Assembly (NCBI GenBank): GCA_945882415.1
Contig: CAMCWC010000014.1
Location: 39,528-103,527 of the forward strand
DNA: 64,000 nucleotides
Source of the DNA: Chthonomonas calidirosea
Lineage (GTDB): Bacteria > Armatimonadota > Fimbriimonadia > Fimbriimonadales > Fimbriimonadaceae
Direction: 5' to 3'
Of this stretch, positions 20,048 through 28,834 are shown piece by piece; within the stretch, counting starts at the first letter, position 1, and each line of letters starts with the position of its first letter. The translations under genes were made by a program, and so were the position numbers. A model generated the notes under the pieces. The model searched no databases. It had not been told where the DNA came from and worked only from the letters and a program-made list of their open reading frames with translations.

Positions 20048-20048
20048 G

Positions 20049-20981
20049 ATGCCGAACCACTACGTTTGCCCAAAGCTCGATGTGCCGTTCAGCATCAACG
20101 GCCGGCTCGACCATCCGGCGTGGATGAATGCACCTTGGACGGAGGACTTTGTCGACATCCTCGGCCCAGAAGCGAAGAAGCCTCGTTTCCGAACCCGCGC
20201 GAAAATGCTCTGGGATTCGCAGTACCTGTACGTCGGGGCGGAACTCGAAGAACCGCACGTGTGGGGCACCCTCACCGAGCACGATTCGGTCATCTTTCAG
20301 GACAACGATTTCGAGATTTTCCTCGACCCCGACGGCGATAACCATCTCTACGCCGAGTTCGAAATGAACGCCCTGAACACGACGTGGGACCTCCTTCTCG
20401 TGAAGCCGTACCGCGATGGCGGTCCGCCGGTGGATGGATTTGAGCTCGCCGGACTTCGATCGGCTGTCCACATTCGCGGCACTCTCAACGATCCACGTGA
20501 CACCGATGAGGGCTGGACCTTAGAGGTGGCCATTCCCTTCGCCGCGCTCAAACAGATCGCCGGAACAACTTGCCCTCCAAAGCCCGGAGACGTCTGGCGC
20601 ATCAACTTCTCCCGCGTCCAATGGATCACCGACATCATCGAAGGCAGGTACGTGAAGCGTCCCGGTTTGCCCGAAGACAACTGGGTCTGGTCCCCGCAGG
20701 GCGTGGTCGATATGCACCAGCCAGAGCATTGGGGACTTCTACAATTCTCGGACGGAACACCCCTGCCAACACCAACTTTAGAGCCCGAGCGAGCAAAGCT
20801 GATGGCGGTATATCACGCTCAACATCGATTCCGTTCGAAGTCTGGACGTTGGGCCAGCGAGCTATCCCAACTCGGCTTGGAAACCGGGGACATCCGTATT
20901 GAGGCAACCGGCTACCAATGGAGCGCACAACTCGGCGACTGGATGATTGACCATGAATCGCGTTTGCGCAGGTTCAAATAA
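20049..20981 (+). CDS. CBM9-like (carbohydrate-binding/DOMON) protein
   Basis: 310 residues, no signal peptide. The whole chain resembles family 9 carbohydrate-binding modules: FSINGRLDHPAWMNAPWTEDF at the start (split here), KMLWDSQYLYVGAELEEPHVW, IFQDNDFEIFLDPDGDNH and WTLEVAIPFAALKQIAG. Such stand-alone modules are common in Planctomycetes and Armatimonadota, often of unknown ligand. The ATG at 20049 is 1 bp after the argJ stop. The lack of a signal peptide is odd for a carbohydrate binder and leaves its location open. Confidence 0.82.
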   Translation: MPNHYVCPKLDVPFSINGRLDHPAWMNAPWTEDFVDILGPEAKKPRFRTRAKMLWDSQYLYVGAELEEPHVWGTLTEHDSVIFQDNDFEIFLDPDGDNHLYAEFEMNALNTTWDLLLVKPYRDGGPPVDGFELAGLRSAVHIRGTLNDPRDTDEGWTLEVAIPFAALKQIAGTTCPPKPGDVWRINFSRVQWITDIIEGRYVKRPGLPEDNWVWSPQGVVDMHQPEHWGLLQFSDGTPLPTPTLEPERAKLMAVYHAQHRFRSKSGRWASELSQLGLETGDIRIEATGYQWSAQLGDWMIDHESRLRRFK

Positions 20982-21069
20982 GCCGTTCGTTGCGGAAATA
21001 ATTGCATCATCTCCCGCAAATCTGCATAGCATATACATTAATCTTAGGCGTCGGCGTAAAGTAGGACAA

Positions 21070-21480
21070 GTGGAAAACAAGTCCGATACTGGTTGTTCCG
21101 GTTGCCCAATGGTGCGCCTCCTGGATTTCTTGTCTGGACGCTGGGCGTTACCGGTCCTCTTTCATCTGCACCGCGCACAGGGCCCAATTCGCTTTGGCGA
21201 ACTTCGGCGTAGCATTGGCCGGGTGACCCAGAAAGAACTCACGCGCACCCTTCGCGAGTTTGAGCTCCGGGGTCTGGTCACACGAACCGTTTATGCCGAA
21301 GTGCCACCCCGGGTTGAGTACGGTCTCACTCCTCTCGGCGATTCGCTTAAGGCGCCGCTCGCTGCTCTGGCCGCATGGTCCGAGGAGCACCCAGAAGCCG
21401 TGGCGGTTATCCCGCAGTCCCGAATTGACGCTTCCAGTCATCCAGCAGACGAAGTGCCTGAATTGGCGTTAGCTGGTTGA
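21070..21480 (+). CDS. HxlR-family transcriptional regulator
   Basis: 136 residues with the MarR/HxlR winged-helix pattern: CPMVRLLDFLSGRWALPVL, GPIRFGELRRSIGRVTQKEL, REFELRGLVTRTVY and VPPRVEYGLTPLG. The N-terminal cysteines (TGCSGCPM) may sense redox or electrophiles, as in some HxlR members. The GTG at 21070 has a good ribosome site (TAGGA) 5 nt upstream; earlier ATG codons lie inside the CBM9 gene. The 3' end overlaps mutS, convergent, by 74 bp. The target is not evident. Confidence 0.85.
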   Translation: MENKSDTGCSGCPMVRLLDFLSGRWALPVLFHLHRAQGPIRFGELRRSIGRVTQKELTRTLREFELRGLVTRTVYAEVPPRVEYGLTPLGDSLKAPLAALAAWSEEHPEAVAVIPQSRIDASSHPADEVPELALAG

Positions 21481-23974
21481 CGTCGAGGTCTTTCAGCGCC
21501 TGCACCACCGCAGGCTCCTCCACGTCAAACAACGTTAATTGAAGCTTCTGGTGCTGTAGCGGCACCGATTTTGGTGCGTCGTTGCTTTGCTCTAAATCGG
21601 CCAGCACTTCGCGTGCGCGGCGGAGAACACTCGCTGGAACGCCCGCGCGCTGCGCCACGTGAATGCCATAGGAGCGATCCGTCCCACCCGGCAGCACCCG
21701 GTGCGTCCAAACAATATCCTGCCCGATCTCTTCCACAGCAACTCGGTAGTTCGCAAGGCTCGGAAGTTGGTCGGCAAGAGCGTTGAGCTGGTGATAGTGG
21801 GTGGCGAAAAGCGTCTTCGCCCCGATCTCTGCCAGGTGCTCAATCATCGCCCAAGCGATCGCGAGGCCGTCAAACGTGCTCGTGCCCCTGCCAACCTCGT
21901 CCAAGATCACCAGCGAGCGCGGCGTGGCGTGGTTGAGGATGTTCGCGCTCTCCAGCATCTCCACCATGAAGGTGCTTTGCCCGAGCGCAAGTTCGTCCTT
22001 CGCTCCGATCCGCGCGAAGATTCGATCGCAGAGACTCAACGTCGCCGACTCGGCGGGCACAAAGCACCCCACCTGCGACATGAGTTGGATCAACGCGTTC
22101 TGCCGCAGGAAGGTCGACTTTCCGGCCATGTTCGGCCCGGTCAAGATCATGATCCGCTTGTCGCCAAGATCGGTATCGTTCGGCACAAACGAGGCGCTGG
22201 CAAGCTCAACGACCGGATGCCGCCCGGCCCGAAGCCGAATCTCGTCGGTCTCCGAGAAGGTGGGTTTGACGTACCGGTTGCGCACCGAAGCTTCCGCGAA
22301 AGTCGCAAGCACATCGAGTTCGGCCAGCGCCCGTGCCGTTTGTAAAAGGCTTCCCGCGTTCTCTGCCACCCGTTGCCGAACCCGGAAAAACAGGTGAGAC
22401 TCGAGTTCGGACGATTTCTCCTGCGCGCCGAGTACGAGGGACTCCTGATCTTTAAGCTCCGCCGTGATGTACCGTTCCGCGTTTGCAGTGGTCTGTTTCC
22501 GGATGTACGTGTCGGGAACGTTGGCCGAGAACTGCTTGCTCACCTCCAGGTAGTAGCCAAACACGTTGTTGAATCCGACCTTCAGCGAGTTGATGCCCGA
22601 CTTTTCGCGTTCGGTTTTCTCAAGGGCCGCGATAAACGATTTCCCGTCCCGGGCAAGTTCGCGCAGTTTGTCGAGCTCCAAGTCAAACTCGGGCCGAATC
22701 AGTCCGCCTTCACGCACGGAGAACGGCGGATCATCGACCAAGGCTTGGCTGAGATAGTTCGCCAACTCTCGGTGGTCGGCAAGATCCTGCTTCAGTTCGA
22801 AGAGCCGTCCGAGCGCCACCTTCACCAACGGATCTTCGAGGAACGGTAACGCCAGTAGGGATGCCCGCAGGGCGACCAAATCGCGCGGGTTTGCGTGGCC
22901 GGTGCTGCACCGCGCAACGAGTCGCTCCAGATCCGCGACCTTGCTAAGCAGATCTCGCAAATCGCCTCGCGCCATCGGATTGTTGATCAGCCGCTCCACC
23001 GCGTCGAGTCGAGCCTGAATCGTGCCTTGATCCAGCAGCGGTTGCTCAATCCAGCGCCGGATCAACCTCGCACCCATCGGAGTTAGGGTCTGGTCTAATG
23101 CCGCCAAAAGCGTAAATCGCTTAGAGCCGTCGTGCAAGTTTTGCGTCAGTTCCAGCGAACGACGCGTCGAAGGATCGAGCCGCATAAAGCCATCCACCGA
23201 GTAGGTGGAAAGCTGTTCAATGTGCTGCAACGGGAGCCCGTTCTTCTCCGCATAGGCCAGCACCATCGATGCGGCAATGACTGCGCCAGGCTTATCTTCG
23301 CAGCCGAATCCGGCCAGGTTTCCGGCCTGGAACTGCTGCAAAAGCTTTCGAGTGGCTCGTTCCAGCGCAAGCGATGGCTGCCCGGAAGTTACGGTTCCCA
23401 AAGCCTGCTGCGCCATCTCCGCAAAGGGGTCCGCGTCCGGACCGTATAGCAACTCGGCCGGGCGAATGCGAGCTAGTTCCGGGAAAAGCAATTCCTGCGC
23501 ACGGTCGTTCGAGACCTCCGTAACGTTAAATTCGCCCGTGCTCGGATCGAGAATCGCCAGCCCGGTCCGATCCTTCTGAACGCAGATCGCGGCGAGGTAG
23601 CTGTTCTGCCCGCTCGAAAGCATCGAGTCCTCGACCAAAGTGCCCGGCGTGAGCACCCGGGTTACGCCTCGCTTCACGAGTCCCTTTGCTTGCTTCGGGT
23701 CCTCCAGCTGTTCGCAAAGGGCGACCTTGTGTCCCTTTTGGATCAGCCGGATTAAGTACTTTTCGATGCTGTGAAACGGGACCCCGGCCATGGGGATTCG
23801 GCCGTTACTGCCGTCTTCTCGCCCGGTGAGGGTGATCTCGGCCGAGGCGGCGGCCAACTCGGCATCTTCGCCGTAAAACTCGTAAAAGTCCCCGATCCGA
23901 ATCGCCATCAAGACGCCCGGATGCTCCGCCTTTACGGCAAAGTACTGCCGGAGCATGGGCGTCTGCGGGGTCAT
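21407..23974 (-). CDS. mutS: DNA mismatch repair protein MutS
   Basis: 855 residues, full length. The mismatch-reading motif is in the N-terminal domain (GDFYEFYGEDAELA, the Phe-x-Glu type). The ATPase domain has Walker A TGPNMAGKSTFLRQ, Walker B LVILDEVGRGTSTFDG and the conserved TLFATHYHQL. The domain order (mismatch binding, connector, lever, clamp, ATPase) fits MutS1. It closes a minus-strand run tmk, LolA-like, SPFH, mutS. Confidence 0.97.
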   Translation of the reverse strand: MTPQTPMLRQYFAVKAEHPGVLMAIRIGDFYEFYGEDAELAAASAEITLTGREDGSNGRIPMAGVPFHSIEKYLIRLIQKGHKVALCEQLEDPKQAKGLVKRGVTRVLTPGTLVEDSMLSSGQNSYLAAICVQKDRTGLAILDPSTGEFNVTEVSNDRAQELLFPELARIRPAELLYGPDADPFAEMAQQALGTVTSGQPSLALERATRKLLQQFQAGNLAGFGCEDKPGAVIAASMVLAYAEKNGLPLQHIEQLSTYSVDGFMRLDPSTRRSLELTQNLHDGSKRFTLLAALDQTLTPMGARLIRRWIEQPLLDQGTIQARLDAVERLINNPMARGDLRDLLSKVADLERLVARCSTGHANPRDLVALRASLLALPFLEDPLVKVALGRLFELKQDLADHRELANYLSQALVDDPPFSVREGGLIRPEFDLELDKLRELARDGKSFIAALEKTEREKSGINSLKVGFNNVFGYYLEVSKQFSANVPDTYIRKQTTANAERYITAELKDQESLVLGAQEKSSELESHLFFRVRQRVAENAGSLLQTARALAELDVLATFAEASVRNRYVKPTFSETDEIRLRAGRHPVVELASASFVPNDTDLGDKRIMILTGPNMAGKSTFLRQNALIQLMSQVGCFVPAESATLSLCDRIFARIGAKDELALGQSTFMVEMLESANILNHATPRSLVILDEVGRGTSTFDGLAIAWAMIEHLAEIGAKTLFATHYHQLNALADQLPSLANYRVAVEEIGQDIVWTHRVLPGGTDRSYGIHVAQRAGVPASVLRRAREVLADLEQSNDAPKSVPLQHQKLQLTLFDVEEPAVVQALKDLDVNQLTPIQALRLLDDWKRQFGTAG

Positions 23975-23998
23975 TTCCTATTATGAGCTTTCAGGAAA

Positions 23999-24988
23999 CT
24001 ACGCGGACTCGGTGACGGTTTCCACGTCGGTGGCGACTTCGGCCTTCGCCTTGAAGAAGCTGTCGGCAAGCGGCACCGTCACGGGGGCTACCGCCTTTGC
24101 CGCCTCTGGCAGCGCGACTTGCTTATCGATATGGTCAAGCGCCCTGGTTGCGGCGGTTGCCAAGCTCGGTACCGACTGGATCGCTTGCATCACATCCACG
24201 GGCACCGCGAGAACGACGGTGTTTGCCGAGGATGTTCCTAGGCTGTCAAGGGTCTGCAAGGTTCGAAGCTGCAGCGCACCCGGAGATGCGTGCATTGTTG
24301 CCGCAGCGGCAGCGAGGTTGGAGGCCGCATCGCGGTCACCTTCCGACTTCGTAATGTTCGCGCGCTTTTCTCGTTCGGCAGAAGCTTCTCGCGACATAAC
24401 TCGCTTCAGGTCTTCCGGAAGAATGATGTCCTGGATTCGAATGCCCGGAACCTCAAGTCCCCAGCCGTCGATTTCTCGTTCGACCATCTTCTCAATCCTT
24501 TCGCCGAGCGCCTCGCGGTCGGCCAGCAATTGGTCGAGCGTGACCGTACCAACAACGTCTCGTAGCGTGGTCAACGCGTACTGTCGAATCGCGTGAATGT
24601 AATCCTGAACCTGGATGATCGCGTTCTCGGGATGCACGACCCGCATGAAGATAACGCCGTCGAGCGTGACGGGAACGTTATCTTTGGTGATTGCTTCCTG
24701 CCGCGGAATATCGATGGTCTGAATTCGCGTATCAACTGTCCGGGTGGAGTCGATGAACGGGATAACCGTGAATACGCCCGGCCCCTTGACCGCTTGGAAC
24801 TTTCCAAGTCGAAAAACCAGAGATTTTTCCCACTGTGCGGCCATTCGGAAGATGTTTGCTAGGAGCAAGCTTGCCGCGCTCCAAATCACGAAGGTGCCAA
24901 ACGCTTCGGGCGAGCCGCCCGGCTTTAGGATGGCGAGTCCAATCGCAGACAGAATGAACCATAAGATCGCTGGTAGCGGATTCTTCAT
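23999..24988 (-). CDS. SPFH/band 7 (slipin/stomatin-like) protein
   Basis: 329 residues. Two N-terminal hydrophobic segments (about 8-24 and 33-46) are followed by the band 7 domain: LVFRLGKFQAVKGPGVFTVI, TIDIPRQEAITKDNVPVTLD and the stomatin-type TTLRDVVGTVTLDQLLADRE. A helical Ala/Glu-rich tail comes next. Members scaffold membrane microdomains and often pair with an NfeD protein; no NfeD gene is adjacent here. It lies 24 bp before mutS and 3 bp after the LolA-like gene. Confidence 0.9.
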   Translation of the reverse strand: MKNPLPAILWFILSAIGLAILKPGGSPEAFGTFVIWSAASLLLANIFRMAAQWEKSLVFRLGKFQAVKGPGVFTVIPFIDSTRTVDTRIQTIDIPRQEAITKDNVPVTLDGVIFMRVVHPENAIIQVQDYIHAIRQYALTTLRDVVGTVTLDQLLADREALGERIEKMVEREIDGWGLEVPGIRIQDIILPEDLKRVMSREASAEREKRANITKSEGDRDAASNLAAAAATMHASPGALQLRTLQTLDSLGTSSANTVVLAVPVDVMQAIQSVPSLATAATRALDHIDKQVALPEAAKAVAPVTVPLADSFFKAKAEVATDVETVTESA

Positions 24989-24991
24989 GTT

Positions 24992-26053
24992 CTAGTCCTT
25001 ACCGGCGCTGGCCCATTCGGTTGCAGAAACCACGTCTTCTTGCCAGGCCTTGCTCTCCGCGGGATCGTAGCCCATCCAGTACTGCTTCAGCAGACCATCT
25101 TTCTTTCGAAGCATGAAGAACGGCAGGGCCGGTGGGTTCAGCTTTCGAAGGTCAGCCCCGGTCGGATCATAAGGCAGTTTTGCTGGACCCTCGCCAACGA
25201 GTCCGTTCAGTCGAACGACCTTGATTCCTTTTGCTTCGAGCGACTTGAGCGCCGCCTCGCAGTCTACGGACGGCTTGCTGGAATCAAGCAGCGCGATCAA
25301 GGTGGTCTGCTTGCTCAACTGATCCGTCAAATTGATCGACTTTGATCCCTGCTTCCAGTTTCCAAACTCGAACTTGCTCTCGACATCCAATGGCGAGCCG
25401 GCGCCCGGAACGGTAACGGGCGAGTAGTCGTCGGGTATTCGCAACACGAAGTTGCTTATCTGGAACTTCTTTGCCGTGAACTTCGAGAGCTCCCAAGTCC
25501 CTTCTTGGTTTCCGCTCATGCTCGTCACCTTGAACATGTAATAGAGGACATTGCCGTCCGCACCAATCAGAACCTTGTACTGCACCGAGGTTCCGGGTTG
25601 CTTCATGTCATAAGTGATTTGGTCGCCGGTGAGGTTGCCAATCTTTGCGTTCCGCGTAAGAACGCGTTCTTTCTCGCCCGGCACCGTCGAGCTGAATTTT
25701 GGAGAGATGAGGAACCTTGGAAATGCGAGCGCAAACGCTTGGCTTAATCTGGAATCGCGAAGTCCAATGCCTTGGGCAACCCCCGGATCATCGTAAACCT
25801 TGTCTCGGTGCTCAACGTCCAACCAGCCCTTCTCTGTGCTCGAAACCTCGTAGTTCGACAGGCTTAGGTTTGCCCAAAAGCGAACGCGGTCTGGCTTTTC
25901 AATGCGTAATTTGACCGGCTCGCGCTTGATCAGGTAGCCAGAGAACTTGTATTCGGCCTCGAACGAAACGTTCTTTGCAAGAAAGGCATCGGCACGCGCT
26001 AAGACCTGAGAAACATCATCGAGTGGGAGGGCCAGCAATGCGATCATAAGCAC
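24992..26053 (-). CDS. Secreted LolA-like protein with C-terminal thioredoxin-like region
   Basis: 353 residues. A short signal-like start (MLMIALLALPL) is followed by a LolA/LppX-like beta domain (about 10-215), with LKNV-type features such as ADAFLAKNVSFEAEYKFSG and PVKLRIEKPDRVRFW. The C-terminal part (about 235-353) has TTLIALLDSSKPSVDCEAAL and LNPPALPFFMLRKKDGL, which resembles a thioredoxin fold but has no CxxC. The combination suggests an envelope-stress or lipoprotein-handling role, by analogy only. It sits 7 bp after tmk. Confidence 0.72.
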   Translation of the reverse strand: MLMIALLALPLDDVSQVLARADAFLAKNVSFEAEYKFSGYLIKREPVKLRIEKPDRVRFWANLSLSNYEVSSTEKGWLDVEHRDKVYDDPGVAQGIGLRDSRLSQAFALAFPRFLISPKFSSTVPGEKERVLTRNAKIGNLTGDQITYDMKQPGTSVQYKVLIGADGNVLYYMFKVTSMSGNQEGTWELSKFTAKKFQISNFVLRIPDDYSPVTVPGAGSPLDVESKFEFGNWKQGSKSINLTDQLSKQTTLIALLDSSKPSVDCEAALKSLEAKGIKVVRLNGLVGEGPAKLPYDPTGADLRKLNPPALPFFMLRKKDGLLKQYWMGYDPAESKAWQEDVVSATEWASAGKD

Positions 26054-26060
26054 GTCTCGC

Positions 26061-26684
26061 TTATGGTACGCCGTTCAACCGGATTTGTATGGCTTCCCAC
26101 GCGGCTTCCGTGACCTTTTCTATAGGCTGAGTTCCGTCAATCACGCACCACGCCGGCGATTCGCCAGCGACCTGCAAAAATCCTTGGCGGACTTGTTCGT
26201 GAAAAGCGATAGGCTCGTTATCAATTCGGTTGCGATCTGCCCTCCGCGCCAAACCGACTTCTGCTGGAACATCCACGAGCAGTTTCAGGTCCGGCTCCGT
26301 TCCCGCAATGGCAAAGGCATTGGCTGACCGTACGAAATCCGCATCCAGACCGCGTGCAATGGCTTGGTAAACGAACGTCGAATCGGCAAAGCGATCGCAA
26401 ATCACCCACTCTCCGCGCGCAAGCGCCGGATTGATAAAAGTTTGGACGTGCTGCGAGCGATCGGCCAGGAACAAGAACAACTCCGCCGCCGGCACCATCG
26501 AGTCCCCATCCAAGAGAATCTGTCGTATTCGCTGACCAAACTCACCCTCGCCGGGTTCGCGCGTGAGACGTGGAGTGAAGCCGTGTTCGCTGGCCCGCAG
26601 AGCTAGGTTCCGCGCAAGGGTGGATTTGCCGCCACCTTCCGGTCCTTCCAGCACAATGAACACTCGCCGAGAATACCGAGTCAT
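26061..26684 (-). CDS. tmk: Thymidylate kinase
   Basis: Phosphorylates dTMP to dTDP. The 207 residues are the usual size. P-loop LEGPEGGGKSTLARNLA, the REPG motif TREPGEGEFGQ, the DR(Y/F) motif ICDRFADST, and the lid region RRADRNRIDNE. It is the first gene of the minus-strand run that continues through the LolA-like, SPFH and mutS genes, and is divergent from csrA across an 87-bp gap. Confidence 0.93.
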   Translation of the reverse strand: MTRYSRRVFIVLEGPEGGGKSTLARNLALRASEHGFTPRLTREPGEGEFGQRIRQILLDGDSMVPAAELFLFLADRSQHVQTFINPALARGEWVICDRFADSTFVYQAIARGLDADFVRSANAFAIAGTEPDLKLLVDVPAEVGLARRADRNRIDNEPIAFHEQVRQGFLQVAGESPAWCVIDGTQPIEKVTEAAWEAIQIRLNGVP

Positions 26685-26712
26685 TTTCGATTCCCGAAAT
26701 CCGTATCCGTCG

Positions 26713-26718
26713 TATACT
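26713..26718 (+). promoter_or_regulatory. Possible -10 element for csrA
   Basis: TATACT lies 54 bp before the csrA ATG. The best -35 candidate, TTCCCG 16 bp upstream, is weak, so only the -10 is noted. The leader then carries AAGGAT about 12 nt before the ATG. Confidence 0.3.
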
Positions 26719-26771
26719 CATCGGAAGAAATCTTGTTAATCCCGAGATTGTCCTAAGGATGGGAACGTAAC

Positions 26772-26963
26772 ATGCTGGTTTTGACACGGAAACTTGGCCA
26801 GAGCATCGTCATTGGAGACGAGGTTGAAGTTGTCGTGCTCGAGGTTCGAGGCGAGCAAGTCCGCATCGGAATCAAGGCTCCGAAGGACGTAACCGTTCAC
26901 CGAAAGGAAATCTACGAACAGATTTCAACCGGTGAAACTGAAGAGCCAACTCCGAGCACGTAA
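26772..26963 (+). CDS. csrA: Carbon storage regulator CsrA
   Basis: A 63-residue RNA-binding translational regulator. The canonical [17 protein letters not shown] start, [19 protein letters not shown] core and beta-strand pattern are intact, including the RNA-contact residues near L4 and R44-type positions. A ribosome site precedes it. In other bacteria CsrA binds GGA motifs near start codons; FliW, its common antagonist, is not in the window. The stop overlaps the next start (TAATG). It opens a ten-gene plus-strand run. Confidence 0.95.
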   Translation: MLVLTRKLGQSIVIGDEVEVVVLEVRGEQVRIGIKAPKDVTVHRKEIYEQISTGETEEPTPST

Positions 26964-27388
26964 TGCTTCGTAACGTCCCGGTCGTCTTCATCTTGGCAAT
27001 TCTCGCCGCAAGCATGTCTTGGGGCTCCCTCAGCCCAGATCAAAAAACCGTGACGCCGATGGTCATGATCACGTTGGCGCTCAGCGCGAATGCCGCCGCG
27101 ATGCTGCTCATCCTCTTGCGCGCGGCTCACATTGGCAGCGAAGATCTTGCCGCCAGCGTTGCGGGCCGAATGCTTGCCTGCCTTTCGTTCGTCGGCCTGT
27201 TCGCCCTGGCTCATGTTTTGTGGCTCACCCCACAAACCGGCGTCGAACGCCCGAATGACCTCATCCGAGGAACCACCCAGCTCCGCGATCTAAAGTTGCT
27301 TCTCGCAATGTTTCTCTTACAGTGGGCGACGATTGAGGCAATGCAAAGGATCTGGTCCCGCGGAAGACCCGCGACGGCAGATCGGTAA
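26963..27388 (+). CDS. Four-helix membrane protein, function unknown
   Basis: 141 residues with about four hydrophobic helices: VPVVFILAILAASMSWG, MVMITLALSANAAAMLLILL, ACLSFVGLFALAHVLWL and KLLLAMFLLQWATIEAM. No known family is recognised. The start overlaps the csrA stop by 1 nt, so translation is likely coupled. ribF follows 9 bp later. Confidence 0.7.
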   Translation: MLRNVPVVFILAILAASMSWGSLSPDQKTVTPMVMITLALSANAAAMLLILLRAAHIGSEDLAASVAGRMLACLSFVGLFALAHVLWLTPQTGVERPNDLIRGTTQLRDLKLLLAMFLLQWATIEAMQRIWSRGRPATADR

Positions 27389-27397
27389 ACTTTTCCT

Positions 27398-28321
27398 ATG
27401 CAGGTGCATTTTGGACTTGGGCGCCTGCGCCCCGAGTGGACGGCCGCGGTTGCGTGCATCGGCACCTTCGACGGTTTCCACCTTGGCCACCAAGAAGTAG
27501 TCAAGTCTGCGGTTCAAATGGCTCACTCCAAAGAGCTTCCCGCTACCCTCGTCACCTTTGACCGGCACCCTGCCGCCGTGCTGGCCCCGAGCAAAACGCC
27601 ACCCCCGATTGCATCGCTCGAAGCCAATCTCGCGGTTGCGAAAAGTCTAGGCATCGACCTCGCCCTCGTCCTCCCGTTCGATGCAAGCCTCAGCCGAATG
27701 TCGGCCGATGAGTTCTTTCAGGCCGTGCTTGTGCGCGGGTTAAACGCTCAGCACCTTGTGGTCGGACACGACTTCGCCTTCGGCAACGGCCGAGAAGGCA
27801 CCACGCAGTGGTTGGAAAGCCGGGTCGAAACCACGGTAGTCCCGCCATTCCAAATCGACGGCCAACGAGTCAGCTCAACCATCGTCCGAAAGCTCGTCCA
27901 AGACGGAGAAATCGAATCCGCAAACCGAATGCTCGGCCGACCGTTTGAGATCACCGGCTTCGTCATTTCAGGCCAGCAACTTGGGCGAACCCTAGGTTTT
28001 CCGACCGTCAACCTCGCGAGATCTTTCGACCAAGTTCTGCCGCGAGACGGTGTGTATGCCGCAACCGCGGAAACCGTTCACGGCGAATACGCGGCTGCCT
28101 TGGCTATCGGCATGCGCCCCGCCGTTGACGGAAAAAGCCGCACCATCGAAGCATTCCTGATGGACTATCCGAGCCATTCTCTGTACGGAACCTCCGTTCG
28201 GCTGAAGCTTCAGCACTTCCTTCGCCCGGAACTCAACTTCCCATCGCTCACCGCCCTCACGGACCAAATGGCCCAGGACGTCCTCAATATCCGCGAGTTG
28301 TTCGCGTCTACTAAGGCATGA
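27398..28321 (+). CDS. ribF: Bifunctional riboflavin kinase/FMN adenylyltransferase
   Basis: Makes FMN and FAD from riboflavin. 307 residues. The N-terminal FAD synthetase domain has IGTFDGFHLGHQEVV and VVGHDFAFGNGREGT. The C-terminal flavokinase domain has GRPFEITGFV, GRTLGFPTVNLA and the catalytic-Glu segment IEAFLMDY. Both activities should be present. The stop overlaps the next start by 4 bp (ATGA). Confidence 0.95.
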   Translation: MQVHFGLGRLRPEWTAAVACIGTFDGFHLGHQEVVKSAVQMAHSKELPATLVTFDRHPAAVLAPSKTPPPIASLEANLAVAKSLGIDLALVLPFDASLSRMSADEFFQAVLVRGLNAQHLVVGHDFAFGNGREGTTQWLESRVETTVVPPFQIDGQRVSSTIVRKLVQDGEIESANRMLGRPFEITGFVISGQQLGRTLGFPTVNLARSFDQVLPRDGVYAATAETVHGEYAAALAIGMRPAVDGKSRTIEAFLMDYPSHSLYGTSVRLKLQHFLRPELNFPSLTALTDQMAQDVLNIRELFASTKA

Positions 28322-28803
28322 AGCTCAACGGGTTCGTGATTGCCGCAATCGTGCTCATTCTCGCCTGGGGCGGCTGGCGGCTATATGAGTCGGTCTCGCC
28401 AAACGAACCCGACCAAGTCAAGATCGAACGTGCGCTGGATCGCTCCATCCGAGATAGCCGCGAAGGAAAACCGGGCGGTGTCCTTGATCTGCTTAGTCAA
28501 AAAATCACCCTCAATCAAGCAAACGTCGGAGCTGACCGGCGACAGATTGCCGACTTCATCAAAAACAGCAAGCCGAGCTTCGACGTTCAAAATAAGACCG
28601 CGAAAGTCTTCGGCGATGAAGCCCGCATCGTCTCGCCCGTAGGGCTGAGTCTGGCTCCGTTTGGTGAACGCACCATCTCCGAGGTCACCCTCATTTTCCA
28701 GCGTGAATCGGATCGCGCTTACGGCATCATTCCGGTTTCCCGTTGGAAGCTTGTGGACATTCGAATGGAAGAGTCCGCCGTCAACGATCTCATCGGATTC
28801 TGA
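28318..28803 (+). CDS. Membrane-anchored hypothetical protein
   Basis: 161 residues. One N-terminal helix (LNGFVIAAIVLILAWGGWRLY) anchors a soluble domain of about 130 residues with DSREGKPGGVLDLLS and a beta-rich tail ending AVNDLIGF. The soluble part has the length and alternation of an NTF2-like fold, but I see no diagnostic motif. It is coupled to ribF by a 4-bp overlap. Confidence 0.65.
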   Translation: MKLNGFVIAAIVLILAWGGWRLYESVSPNEPDQVKIERALDRSIRDSREGKPGGVLDLLSQKITLNQANVGADRRQIADFIKNSKPSFDVQNKTAKVFGDEARIVSPVGLSLAPFGERTISEVTLIFQRESDRAYGIIPVSRWKLVDIRMEESAVNDLIGF

Positions 28804-28834
28804 AGCCCCACGGTTCGAACGGCTAAACTGAGCT

